Part shown: piece after piece, positions 26,214-33,998 of the stretch
Layout: the number at the start of each line of letters is the position of its first letter
Position numbering within the stretch: the stretch's first letter is position 1
Assembly: GCF_004310665.1 (NCBI RefSeq)
Contig: NZ_SIXF01000014.1
Coordinates: forward strand, 1 to 64,000
Length of the DNA stretch: 64,000 nt
From: Pedobacter kyonggii
GTDB lineage: Bacteria > Bacteroidota > Bacteroidia > Sphingobacteriales > Sphingobacteriaceae
Reading direction: 5' to 3'
Position numbers and translations under genes: made by a program
Notes under the pieces: generated by a model
Told to the model about the DNA's origin: nothing
Database searches by the model: none
What the model saw: the letters and a program-made list of their open reading frames with translations, nothing else

Positions 26214-26432
26214 ATGAAAAATGCATTCAAATTAGGCTTTTTAGCTTTAGCTTTATCTTTATCAGTTGTTGCTTGTAATTCAGAAAAAAAAGCTGAAGGT
26301 ACTGATACTACTTTAACTGATTCTTCTACTATCGTTACTGATACTACTGCAAAAGATACTACAGTTACAGATTCTACAGTAAAAGATACTACTGTAAAAA
26401 CTACAACAACTACAGAAGAAGTTAAACACTAG
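26214..26432 (+). CDS. Mini-lipoprotein, Thr/Asp/Lys-rich, tandem copy 2 (72 aa)
   Basis: This copy differs from the one at 25859 by only a few residues (a Thr for Ala after KKAEG, and TDSTV for KDSTV), and most of its codons are identical. This points to recent duplication or gene conversion. It has the same signal peptide with Cys21, the same DTTVTDSTVKDTTVK repeats and the same EEVKH end. The preceding intergenic region is also partly conserved, so the duplicated unit includes the promoter. No function can be assigned. Confidence 0.85.
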   Translation: MKNAFKLGFLALALSLSVVACNSEKKAEGTDTTLTDSSTIVTDTTAKDTTVTDSTVKDTTVKTTTTTEEVKH

Positions 26433-26450
26433 TCTAACATTATTTATAAG

Positions 26451-26489
26451 AAAAGCCTTTGGGAATTCATTTTTCAAAGGCTTTTTTAT
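26451..26489 (+). terminator. Terminator of mini-lipoprotein gene 2
   Basis: The arms AAAAGCCTTTG and CAAAGGCTTTT with a 13-base loop run into a T tract. Confidence 0.88.
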
Positions 26490-26507
26490 TTTGCAAAAAA
26501 AACAAGG

Positions 26508-26536
26508 GGGTTACCTTTTCACGTTTTGGGTATTAA
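26508..26536 (+). promoter_or_regulatory. Predicted ECF promoter of mini-lipoprotein gene 3
   Basis: GGGTTACC (26508-26515), 14 bases, GTATTAA (26530-26536), then GGGTA. The first 13 bases and last 12 bases match the gene 2 promoter exactly, while the nine bases between differ. This is the pattern expected if the two boxes are what selection keeps. Confidence 0.7.
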
Positions 26537-26568
26537 GGGTATATATTAACCCTAAAACATATATCAAA

Positions 26569-26790
26569 ATGAAAAATGCATTCAAATTAGGCTTTTTAGC
26601 CCTAGCTTTATCTTTAACAGTTGCTGCTTGCGGCGAATCAGGTAAAAAAGCTGATGGTGCTGATACAACAGTTACAGATTCATCAACTATTATTACTGAT
26701 ACAACTGCTATTGATACTACTGTAAAAGATTCTACAGTGAAAGACACTACTGTAAAAGCTACAACGACTACCGAAGAAGTAAAACACTAA
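26569..26790 (+). CDS. Mini-lipoprotein, Thr/Asp/Lys-rich, tandem copy 3 (73 aa)
   Basis: I start at ATG 26569 (MKNAFKLGFLALALSLTVAAC), matching the paralogues; an upstream in-frame codon would add residues encoded by the promoter. The residues after the lipid Cys differ (CGESGKKADGAD), but the body keeps DTTVTDSSTI, DTTVKDSTVKDTTVK and the EEVKH end. It is more diverged from copies 1 and 2 than these are from each other. Function unknown; exported to an envelope membrane as a lipoprotein. Confidence 0.85.
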   Translation: MKNAFKLGFLALALSLTVAACGESGKKADGADTTVTDSSTIITDTTAIDTTVKDSTVKDTTVKATTTTEEVKH

Positions 26791-26811
26791 TTTATTTTAC
26801 GATTTTCTATA

Positions 26812-26845
26812 AAAAAGCTCACATTTCAGACCGTGAGCTTTTTTA
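26812..26845 (+). terminator. Terminator of mini-lipoprotein gene 3
   Basis: The arms AAAGCTCAC and GTGAGCTTT with a 10-base loop run into a T tract. Confidence 0.88.
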
Positions 26846-26857
26846 TTTAACATAAAT

Positions 26858-26885
26858 GAGTTAATTTTTAAGTTTTTTGTATAAA
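26858..26885 (+). promoter_or_regulatory. Degenerate ECF-like promoter of mini-lipoprotein gene 4
   Basis: GAGTTAAT (26858-26865), 13 bases, GTATAAA (26879-26885) resembles the motif at the other three genes, but three bases of the upstream box differ and the spacing is one shorter. The gene may have left the regulon or use another promoter. Confidence 0.3.
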
Positions 26886-26930
26886 TTAGCAAGTAATTAA
26901 TTTTTTAGAACCAAACAAATCGAAAAAAAA

Positions 26931-27128
26931 ATGAAAAATGCATTTAAATTTGGCTTTTTAGCTTTAGCTCTTTCTTTATCTGTTGTTGCTTGTAACTCAG
27001 AAAAAAAAGCTGAAGGTGGTGATTCATCTGCTGTTGATACTTCAGTTGTTGATACAACAGTTAAAGACACTACAGTAAAAGACACAACAGTTAAAGACAC
27101 TACAGCAGCTGATACAACTAAAAAATAG
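26931..27128 (+). CDS. Mini-lipoprotein, Thr/Asp/Lys-rich, tandem copy 4 (65 aa)
   Basis: This is the shortest and most diverged of the four paralogues. The signal peptide MKNAFKFGFLALALSLSVVAC is almost the same, and CNSEKKAEGGD follows the lipid Cys as in copies 1 and 2. The tail has three in-register VKDTT repeats and ends DTTAADTTKK instead of EEVKH. Its promoter motif is degenerate. It has its own terminator and is followed by purB, which is unrelated. Confidence 0.83.
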   Translation: MKNAFKFGFLALALSLSVVACNSEKKAEGGDSSAVDTSVVDTTVKDTTVKDTTVKDTTAADTTKK

Positions 27129-27142
27129 TTTATCTGTTACTG

Positions 27143-27175
27143 AAAAAGGCCTTAGAAATTCTGAGGCCTTTTTTA
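27143..27175 (+). terminator. Terminator of mini-lipoprotein gene 4
   Basis: The arms AAAAGGCCT and AGGCCTTTT with an 11-base loop run into a T tract. It separates the lipoprotein array from purB. Confidence 0.88.
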
Positions 27176-27224
27176 TTTTATATTAATTTCTAAGAATCAA
27201 GACCTTAAAATCCACCAATTGTAG

Positions 27225-27232
27225 TAAATTTG
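27225..27232 (+). promoter_or_regulatory. -7 promoter box of purB
   Basis: TAAATTTG matches TAnnTTTG 22 bases before the ATG. No good -33 TTG was found at the right distance. Confidence 0.5.
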
Positions 27233-27254
27233 CGGCAAAAATATAATCCGCATA

Positions 27255-28601
27255 ATGAATTTAACATCACTACAAGCTATTTCACCAGTTGATGGCCGCT
27301 ACAGAAAAACAACCGAAAGTTTAGCTGCTTACTTTTCTGAAGAAGCCTTAATCAAATACCGTGTTTTTGTAGAAATCGAATATTTTATCGCACTTTGCGA
27401 AATCAACTTGCCTGGCTTAGAAAGTTTTGATAAAAATCTTTATGCTGAATTACGCAAAATCCACGAAAATTTCGCAGAGATTGATGCCTTAGAAATTAAG
27501 GAAACTGAAAAAGTAACCAACCACGATGTTAAAGCTGTTGAATATTTTATCAAAAGTAAATTCGATGCGCTATCACTTCAGCACTATAAAGAGTTTATCC
27601 ACTTCGGGTTAACCTCTCAAGACATTAATAATACTGCCATTCCTTATTCTATTAAATTAGCACTGAATGAAAGTTATTATCCAGCAATTAATACGCTGAT
27701 TGAAAAAATAAATGCACTGGCCACAGAGTGGAAGGACATTCCGATGTTGGCACATACACATGGCCAACCAGCCTCTCCTACCAAATTAGGCAAAGAATTT
27801 TTGGTTTTCGCCGAACGCTTGGCTATTCAGGTAGAAAGTTTAAAAAACATCCCTAATAGTGCAAAATTTGGTGGCGCTACCGGAAACTTCAACGCACACC
27901 ATATTGCTTACCCTGAAGTTAACTGGGTTAATTTTTCTAACCAGTTTGTTAACGAGACCTTGGGCTTAACACGTGCACAACATACTACACAAATTGAACA
28001 TTACGATCAATTTGCAGCTCAATGTGATGCTTTAAAACGCATAAATAATATTATTATAGATTTAGACAGGGATATCTGGACGTATATTTCTAAAAATTAT
28101 TTCAAACAGAAAATCAAAGCCGGAGAGATTGGTTCGTCGGCTATGCCACACAAGGTTAACCCAATCGATTTCGAAAATGCTGAAGGAAATGCAGGAATTG
28201 CCAATGCTTTGTTCGAATTTTTCGCTGCTAAACTACCAATTTCACGCTTACAGAGAGACTTAACCGACTCTACTGTTTTAAGAAACGTAGGTGTTCCTTT
28301 TGGACATACCTTAATAGCTATTCATTCTACGCTACGCGGATTAAACAAAATTTTATTAAATGAAGCTGCCTTACATGCCGATCTGGACGAAAACTGGGCA
28401 GTTGTTGCCGAGGCCATTCAAACGGTTTTAAGAAGAGAGAACTATCCTAACCCTTACGAAGCCCTAAAAGAATTAACCAGAACAAATTCAAAAATCAATG
28501 CAGCAAGTATTGCAGAGTTTATTGAAGGTTTAGCTGTTTCAGAAGCGGTTAAAGTACAATTGAGAACGATTACACCTTTTAATTATACTGGCGTTTTCTA
28601 G
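27255..28601 (+). CDS. purB: Adenylosuccinate lyase
   Basis: This cytosolic enzyme acts twice in purine synthesis, splitting SAICAR and adenylosuccinate with release of fumarate. The 448-residue protein belongs to the fumarase/aspartase superfamily. The signature GSSAMPHKVNPIDFENAEGN is at about residue 295 and contains the catalytic loop serine. FGLTSQDINNTAIPYS and AHTHGQPASPTKLGKEF carry the other active-site residues. ISPVDGRYR at the N-terminus is typical of PurB. All motifs look intact. It appears to be a single-gene transcript. Confidence 0.97.
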   Translation: MNLTSLQAISPVDGRYRKTTESLAAYFSEEALIKYRVFVEIEYFIALCEINLPGLESFDKNLYAELRKIHENFAEIDALEIKETEKVTNHDVKAVEYFIKSKFDALSLQHYKEFIHFGLTSQDINNTAIPYSIKLALNESYYPAINTLIEKINALATEWKDIPMLAHTHGQPASPTKLGKEFLVFAERLAIQVESLKNIPNSAKFGGATGNFNAHHIAYPEVNWVNFSNQFVNETLGLTRAQHTTQIEHYDQFAAQCDALKRINNIIIDLDRDIWTYISKNYFKQKIKAGEIGSSAMPHKVNPIDFENAEGNAGIANALFEFFAAKLPISRLQRDLTDSTVLRNVGVPFGHTLIAIHSTLRGLNKILLNEAALHADLDENWAVVAEAIQTVLRRENYPNPYEALKELTRTNSKINAASIAEFIEGLAVSEAVKVQLRTITPFNYTGVF

Positions 28602-28688
28602 TCAAATTAAATTGACGTTAAGCAGACAGCCAACAACGGTTTTATTAGTGAGTAATTGTTAATTTTGTTTATTCAAATTGATTAAGAC

Positions 28689-29240
28689 ATGACGATTAAC
28701 GTATATACAGAACAGACTCCAAATCCAGCTACCATGAAATTCATGGTAAACAAGCTGTTAATAAATGGCAGTGAGGATTTTGCAACTAAAGAGAGTGCAG
28801 AACATTCGCCTTTTGCTAAAGAGTTATTTAAGTTCAATTTTGTTTCTGGTGTTTTTTTCGCCAGCAATTTTGTGACCATTACCAAAACAGACGATGCAGA
28901 ATGGGCTGATATTGAAGCTATTTTAAAAGAATTTGTTAAGGGAGCTGTAGAATCTGAATTAAAAATTAAAGAAACAACTTCTGAAGAAGCACCGGCTTTT
29001 GAGGGTACAGAAACTGAAATTAAAATTCAGCAGATTTTGCACGATTATGTACGCCCAGCTGTTGAACAGGATGGTGGTGCAATTACATACAAATCTTTTG
29101 ATGAAGGTGTAGTTACGGTAGAACTACGTGGTTCTTGCAGTGGTTGCCCGTCTTCTACCATTACGCTTAAATCTGGCATCCAAAACTTATTACAGAGAAT
29201 GGTACCAGAAGTTACAGAAGTAGTTTCTGAAGCGCTTTAA
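28689..29240 (+). CDS. Nfu-type iron-sulfur cluster carrier protein
   Basis: This 183-residue protein has an N-terminal Nfu_N domain (about 1-85; TPNPATMKFMVNKLL) and a C-terminal NifU-like domain (about 108-183). The cluster ligands are Cys150 and Cys153 in GSCSGCPSSTITL. Nfu proteins take a 4Fe-4S cluster from the scaffold and hand it to client enzymes such as radical-SAM proteins; MtaB in this window is one possible client. The domain layout is that of mitochondrial-type Nfu1. A strong terminator follows. Confidence 0.93.
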   Translation: MTINVYTEQTPNPATMKFMVNKLLINGSEDFATKESAEHSPFAKELFKFNFVSGVFFASNFVTITKTDDAEWADIEAILKEFVKGAVESELKIKETTSEEAPAFEGTETEIKIQQILHDYVRPAVEQDGGAITYKSFDEGVVTVELRGSCSGCPSSTITLKSGIQNLLQRMVPEVTEVVSEAL

Positions 29241-29270
29241 AATTGTGCATTTTTCATAATACATATAGTG

Positions 29271-29302
29271 AAAAGGTCCCGATGAGAATCGGGACCTTTT
29301 TT
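29271..29302 (+). terminator. Intrinsic terminator after the Nfu gene
   Basis: The perfect stem AAAAGGTCCCGAT/ATCGGGACCTTTT with a four-base loop runs into a T tract. Confidence 0.95.
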
Positions 29303-29312
29303 GTTGCAAACG

Positions 29313-29385
29313 AGTCGTCACCCTGAATTTATTTCAGGGTCTTAATTGCAGAAAAGATGCTGAAATAAATTCAGCATGACGATAC
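29313..29385. repeat. REP-like inverted pair
   Basis: CGTCACCCTGAATTTATTTC continuing AGGGTCTT is followed after about 10 bases by its imperfect inverse AGATGCTGAAATAAATTCAG ending CATGACG. The pair could form a long imperfect hairpin between two convergent genes. Confidence 0.65.
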
Positions 29386-29387
29386 TT

Positions 29388-30179
29388 CTAATTAAAATAC
29401 TGCTTAATCGCGGTTAACATCTCAGCAGTAAGTTTACCATTGGTAGCCAAAATCTCTCTTTTGGAAAAATAATCATTTCCACCAGCAAAATCGTAAACCT
29501 CTCCTCCTGCCTGCTGCACAATAAAGCACCCAGCTGCAAAATCCCATTGTTGCAGATTATATTCGAAAAAAGCATCGAAGCGCCCACAGGCTGTATATAC
29601 CAAGTCTATTGCTGCTGCCCCAATTCTACGTACACCGTGGCTTTTCTGCATCATTTCGGTCAATAATTTTAAGTACTGGGGCTGTTTATCAAATTGATAA
29701 TATGGAAAACCCGTTGCCAATAAACTCGATTTTAGATCAGGATTAGTAGAAACTTTAATTTCTTTCTTATTCATAAGGGCAGGTCCGCCTTTATACGAAT
29801 AAAACATTTCTCCCCTATTTAATTCGTAAACTACACCAATAACAGGTAATCCATCTTCGTAAAGTGCTACACTAATACCATAAGCTGGAATGCCATGGAT
29901 AAAATTGGTTGTACCATCCAATGGATCAATTATCCAGGTATAGGTTTTACCTATACGGTTAATGGTTTTCTCTTCGGTTATGAAACCTGCATCGGGAATT
30001 AATTTTTCGAGATTTTGAACCAGTTTCTGCTCTGCTGTTTTATCAACATAAGAAACCATATCATTTAATCCTTTGTATTCTATTTTCTGAACATCGAACT
30101 GCATTGCTTCTTTACGGATAAAATTTCCCGTAAGCCTTACAATCGATATTACCTTTGTACACAATAATTCGTAATTCAT
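29388..30179 (-). CDS. Inositol monophosphatase family protein
   Basis: This 263-residue Mg2+-dependent phosphatase belongs to the SuhB/IMPase/CysQ superfamily. The metal and phosphate site is complete: GFITEEKT (Glu69/Glu70), IDPLDGTTNFIHG (Asp85, Asp88 and the G-T/S pair) and QQWDFAAGCFIVQQAGG with the last Asp. Substrates in the family include inositol phosphates, 3'-phosphoadenosine 5'-phosphate and sugar phosphates. The IDPLDGTTNF form favours an inositol monophosphatase/SuhB-like assignment over CysQ. It is probably transcribed alone or after lgt, whose stop is 56 bases upstream. Confidence 0.92.
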   Translation of the reverse strand: MNYELLCTKVISIVRLTGNFIRKEAMQFDVQKIEYKGLNDMVSYVDKTAEQKLVQNLEKLIPDAGFITEEKTINRIGKTYTWIIDPLDGTTNFIHGIPAYGISVALYEDGLPVIGVVYELNRGEMFYSYKGGPALMNKKEIKVSTNPDLKSSLLATGFPYYQFDKQPQYLKLLTEMMQKSHGVRRIGAAAIDLVYTACGRFDAFFEYNLQQWDFAAGCFIVQQAGGEVYDFAGGNDYFSKREILATNGKLTAEMLTAIKQYFN

Positions 30180-30235
30180 AACTATTTAACAATAAAACGA
30201 GGCGATTATTGGATTATAAATGAACTTATAAAATT

Positions 30236-31384
30236 TTAAGCTAGTTGATTCTTGTTCCTTAAGGCATAAGCACTTAGTGCAATACCGCCAACTACAAGAA
30301 AAGCAGAAATCATTTCTGCCTGGGTAAAAGACAAACCAAAAACGTGGTATTTTGAGTTTACACGGATTAATTCGATGCAGAAACGCTCAATACCGTTCAA
30401 GATCATGTAAATACCAAACATTAAACCTGGCGCTTTTATTTTATCTCTAATACGCCATAAAAAGGCAAAAAGAATTAAACATATAATTACTTCGTAAATT
30501 GGTGTTGGGTATACCCCTTGTGCCAGTTCGTTACAAAACTTACCAGTACAACCAGGAATTGGGATTCCTTCTCCTACCACATTATTCGGATACTTATAAG
30601 ACCACAACCAATCTGGAAGCCAAGAAAATGGCTTAGGATTTGAATTTACAATACCCCAATCGCCATCGCCAGCTAAGTGGCAGCCTATACGGCCTACTGC
30701 ATAAGCGAGCATCATTCCGGGGCCACCTACATCAAGCATATGGAGCGGTTTAATGCCGTTTCTTTTAGCAATAATTAATACAGCCGCACCACCGCAAATT
30801 AAACCACCATAAAAAGTTAAACCACTAAAGGATAACAATCTTTCTATAGGGTTTTGAACAAAATCATCCCAGTACTCTAGGTTATCGAAAAACTTTGCCC
30901 CTAAAAACCCCCAGATAGCCGCCCAAACAATCAGATTACTCATGGTTTGATATGGATGTACGGTTACCTGTGTTTCTTTTGGTTTATCCAGCTTGTGTTT
31001 ATTCTTTTCGGTATAGTCCCAATATGCAAATAGCCCTGCAAAAAACAACCCACCAATTATATTTCCTTTGGTCGACATTAAAATCGACTGTGCATCATTT
31101 ACAAAAAGTTTGTAGTTTAACAACGCATAAACCAGTTTATAACCAATAACAAAGCCGAAAAGGCCATTCATGATCAGCTCTGATGTAGTAGCAGGTTTGC
31201 CAACCACAATTGTCTTTTTAATTGGGTGGAGTATGCCTAATGCTTCCTTACGCTTAAGTTCTTTGGTGAAAGCCCAGTAACCGGCAACAAACGCCAGTGC
31301 TACAAAAACACCGAAAGTATTAAATGGAAGCGGTAAATTAATGCCGAATAAGTATTCTAAAAAATGTGAAACGGTAGGAAACAT
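30236..31384 (-). CDS. lgt: Prolipoprotein diacylglyceryl transferase
   Basis: This inner-membrane enzyme transfers diacylglycerol from phosphatidylglycerol to the lipobox cysteine, the first step of lipoprotein maturation. It would act on the many lipoproteins in this window. The 382-residue protein has about seven transmembrane helices. The Lgt signature is GRIGCHLAGDGDWG, with the conserved Arg and Gly residues; a second conserved part is FYGGLICGGAAV. It is longer than the about 290 residues of E. coli Lgt, with extra segments around residues 120-150 and 250-275, as is common in Bacteroidota. Confidence 0.95.
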   Translation of the reverse strand: MFPTVSHFLEYLFGINLPLPFNTFGVFVALAFVAGYWAFTKELKRKEALGILHPIKKTIVVGKPATTSELIMNGLFGFVIGYKLVYALLNYKLFVNDAQSILMSTKGNIIGGLFFAGLFAYWDYTEKNKHKLDKPKETQVTVHPYQTMSNLIVWAAIWGFLGAKFFDNLEYWDDFVQNPIERLLSFSGLTFYGGLICGGAAVLIIAKRNGIKPLHMLDVGGPGMMLAYAVGRIGCHLAGDGDWGIVNSNPKPFSWLPDWLWSYKYPNNVVGEGIPIPGCTGKFCNELAQGVYPTPIYEVIICLILFAFLWRIRDKIKAPGLMFGIYMILNGIERFCIELIRVNSKYHVFGLSFTQAEMISAFLVVGGIALSAYALRNKNQLA

Positions 31385-31847
31385 ACAAATAATTTGTTGC
31401 GAAGATAGGAAAGAAAGACCAAAGCTGAAAGATTAAAGAGGAAAGCTTAAAGACTAAAGGAGAAAGACCAAAGCTCTTAGTTGAAAGCAGAAAAAGCGTG
31501 TAAAGGTTTATTTTTTTATTTTAGAAAAGATTGGTTCTATATTTCATCGGTTAATACAGCCCTGCTCTCTGCTTTACTTCGTGCCCGCTGCGATCAGGTT
31601 TAATTAACTTATTGCAGTAGTTTTTAGGGGGTATCGGGTGTAAAATGATAGATTCCAAAACCAGTCATCCCTTTCCACTCATTTATCATCCTGAACGCAG
31701 TGAAGGATCTATATAGAGAAAGAAAGTTTTTTTGTATTAATGTTGGCTTTTGTTTAAGTATTTTCGGGGTTCTGCATTTTACAGATAAAAGATTCTTCAC
31801 TGCGTTCAGAATGACATTAAGAGATATTGACTTCCGACTGAAGCCTT
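31385..31847. repeat. Gene-free repeat-rich interval between lgt and mtaB
   Basis: No gene is supported here. The interval holds a purine-rich stretch with GAAAGACCAAAGCT occurring twice (about 31420-31475). A degenerate partial copy of the cloverleaf element follows at about 31553-31640, beginning ATACAGCCCTGCTC. Last is an inverted pair of REP-like units, TCATCCTGAACGCAGTGAAG at about 31687 and its inverse ending GCGTTCAGAATGACA at about 31815. Confidence 0.6.
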
Positions 31848-33170
31848 TTAATGATGTGCGTAAGTGGTTTCCAATTCGGCTACTTCTACCTCTCCATCGG
31901 CTGTAATTTCTAAAAGCTTAACTGCTTTCAATTCATTTACCATAACCGGATCGTATTTGGCGCGTACTTTTACATAATTTTTGGTAAAACCATGCATGTA
32001 ACCCGATTTCTGATCGGCTTCGAATAGCACTTCAGCTTCAGCACCAATTTGAGATTCGTAGAAAGCCCTACGTTTTTTATCAGATAAAATATGGAGCATT
32101 TTACTGCGCTCGTTACGCTCACTGCCCGCCACAACACCTTTCATTTCGGCTGCAGCTGTTAATTCGCGCTCAGAGTAAGTAAATACATGTAGATAAGAAA
32201 TATCTAGCTGATTTAAGAATTGATAAGTATCCAAGAAATCTTCTTTCGTTTCGCCCGGAAAACCAACAATCACATCAACGCCAATACAACAATGCGGCAT
32301 TACCTCCTTAATTTTGGCAACACGCTCTACATACAGATCACTACGGTAACGACGGCGCATTAAACCTAAAATTTTATCAGAACCCGATTGCAAGGGGATA
32401 TGAAAATGCGGAACAAACCTTTTAGAAGTGGATACAAACTGAATGATCTCATTGCTCAAAAGATTCGGTTCAATAGATGAAATGCGGATTCTTTCAATTC
32501 CTTCTACCTCATCTAAAGCTTTAACAAGGTCGAAAAATTTATCTTCACGCTGGCCATTTCTGATTCCGAAATCGCCAAGATTTACACCGGTTAAAACAAT
32601 TTCTTTAACACCGCTATCTGCAATCATTTTTGCACGATTCACCACATTTTCAATGGTATCGCTACGACTTGCACCGCGTGCTAAAGGAATAGTGCAGTAT
32701 GTACAAGGATAATCGCAACCATCCTGTACTTTCAAAAAAGTACGTGTCCTATCGCCAATCGAATAAGAGGCAATAAAATTATGATTTACTTTCTCTATAT
32801 TTTGCTGATGAATAAGGGTTTTCGGTTGTTTAGTTAAATCGGTAATATATTCTACTATCCTGAATTTTTCTGCAGCGCCCAAAACCATATCAACACCTTC
32901 TATTTCGGCAATTTCCTGTGGTTTTAACTGCGCATAGCAACCTACAATGGTTACAAAGGCATTAGGAGAATATTTTAAAGCTTCTTTAACAACTTTACGG
33001 CATTTTTTATCGGCATGCTCGGTAACAGAGCAGGTGTTAATCACATAAACATCGGCCTGATCCTGAAATTCTACTACGGCATAACCTGCATCGGTAAATA
33101 AACGACCGATGGTTGATGTTTCGGAGAAGTTGAGTTTACAACCTAATGTATAAAATGCGACCTTTTTCAT
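31848..33170 (-). CDS. mtaB: tRNA t6A37 methylthiotransferase
   Basis: This radical-SAM enzyme adds the methylthio group to N6-threonylcarbamoyladenosine 37 of tRNA. I start at ATG 33170 (MKKVAFYTLGCKLN), the usual start of the family, giving 440 residues. The N-terminal methylthiotransferase domain has three cluster cysteines (LGCKLNFSET, INTCSVTEHADKKC, VGCYAQ). The radical-SAM motif CDYPCTYCTIPLARG binds the second 4Fe-4S cluster. A TRAM domain lies at the C-terminus. The LGCKLNFSE form and the HADKKC spacing favour MtaB over MiaB or RimO. Confidence 0.94.
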   Translation of the reverse strand: MKKVAFYTLGCKLNFSETSTIGRLFTDAGYAVVEFQDQADVYVINTCSVTEHADKKCRKVVKEALKYSPNAFVTIVGCYAQLKPQEIAEIEGVDMVLGAAEKFRIVEYITDLTKQPKTLIHQQNIEKVNHNFIASYSIGDRTRTFLKVQDGCDYPCTYCTIPLARGASRSDTIENVVNRAKMIADSGVKEIVLTGVNLGDFGIRNGQREDKFFDLVKALDEVEGIERIRISSIEPNLLSNEIIQFVSTSKRFVPHFHIPLQSGSDKILGLMRRRYRSDLYVERVAKIKEVMPHCCIGVDVIVGFPGETKEDFLDTYQFLNQLDISYLHVFTYSERELTAAAEMKGVVAGSERNERSKMLHILSDKKRRAFYESQIGAEAEVLFEADQKSGYMHGFTKNYVKVRAKYDPVMVNELKAVKLLEITADGEVEVAELETTYAHH

Positions 33171-33329
33171 TGAGGCTGCAAAGATAGGAAATTTGTTTGG
33201 AGTTAGTAATTTCATGCAGTGATAGCACACAAATTACAGTGAATTAACAAAAGATTAGTTTGGCGTTTGGAGTTTAGAAAATTTTATGAAATATTAATTT
33301 ACTCCAAACGAACAACTCAACACTCACAA

Positions 33330-33899
33330 CTAATCTTCCTGCCAACGATAACTTTCCTGTTCGAAACCTGCCAGGTCTAACACGCGGCTAGTTACCGTGC
33401 CGGCAACTTCTTCTATTGTTTGAGGCAAACTGTAAAAAGACGGATTGGCCGGACAGACGATTCCACCCGCTTCAGTTACGGTTTTCATATTGTTGATATG
33501 GATTAAACTGAACGGGGTATCTCTTACTACAGCTATTAATTTCCTGCGTTCTTTTAACACAACGTCTGCTGCCCTCGAAATCAAATCGTTTGATATTCCA
33601 TGTGCTACCCTACCCAAAGTTCCCATAGAACAAGGAATGATAATCATGGTATCGTATTTTGCCGAACCTGAAGCAAAAGGTGCATTAAAATCGTTCTTAT
33701 TATAAAATGTAAAGTCTTTAAAATGGTTATAATCCTGGTTTCCCAGTTCGAATTGCCAAACCGCTTTTGCATTGTCGCTCATCACTACACCAACAGCCTC
33801 AATCTGATCTTTTAATATTAATAACCGGTCAAATAAAACTTTTGCATAAATAGAACCACTGGCACCTGTAACCGCAACAATCACTTTCTTTTTAATCAT
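33330..33899 (-). CDS. ubiX: Flavin prenyltransferase
   Basis: This 189-residue enzyme attaches a dimethylallyl group to FMN, making the prenylated flavin used by UbiD decarboxylases. Its partner is at 7589-9427, about 24 kb away. The FMN site is in VAVTGASGSIYAKVL, and PCSMGTLGRVAHGISNDLISRAADVVLKE is the family signature. RDTPFSLIHINNMKTV and GGIVCPANPSFYSLPQ complete the prenyl-phosphate site. Length is normal. It has a hairpin terminator 34 bases before its start, which could mark a small RNA or an attenuated leader. Confidence 0.95.
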   Translation of the reverse strand: MIKKKVIVAVTGASGSIYAKVLFDRLLILKDQIEAVGVVMSDNAKAVWQFELGNQDYNHFKDFTFYNKNDFNAPFASGSAKYDTMIIIPCSMGTLGRVAHGISNDLISRAADVVLKERRKLIAVVRDTPFSLIHINNMKTVTEAGGIVCPANPSFYSLPQTIEEVAGTVTSRVLDLAGFEQESYRWQED

Positions 33900-33932
33900 A
33901 GCACAAAAATACTTTTTCTAAATCCATTAAAA

Positions 33933-33998
33933 CAAAAAAGGGCCAGAACATTGTTCTGACCCTACATCTACCTATGAAAAACATACCCTCGAAAGGGT
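33933..33998 (-). ncRNA. Candidate small RNA or ubiX leader attenuator
   Basis: On the minus strand a TATATTTG box (34004-34011) is followed by a small hairpin with a TTCG loop (ACCCT-TTCG-AGGGT, about 33982-33996). About 20 unpaired bases follow, then the hairpin GGG.CAGAAC/GTTCTG.CCC (33940-33962) running into six T. No gene upstream needs this terminator, so a transcript of about 65 bases starting near 33998 is the simplest reading. It could be a free small RNA or an attenuated ubiX leader. No -33 element was found. This is inference from structure only. Confidence 0.4.

Noticed and set aside
33884-33976. Minus-strand frame beginning ATGTTTTTCATAGGTAGATG, about 30 codons
   Set aside because: It crosses the terminator hairpin and the ubiX start; a small RNA explains the structure better.
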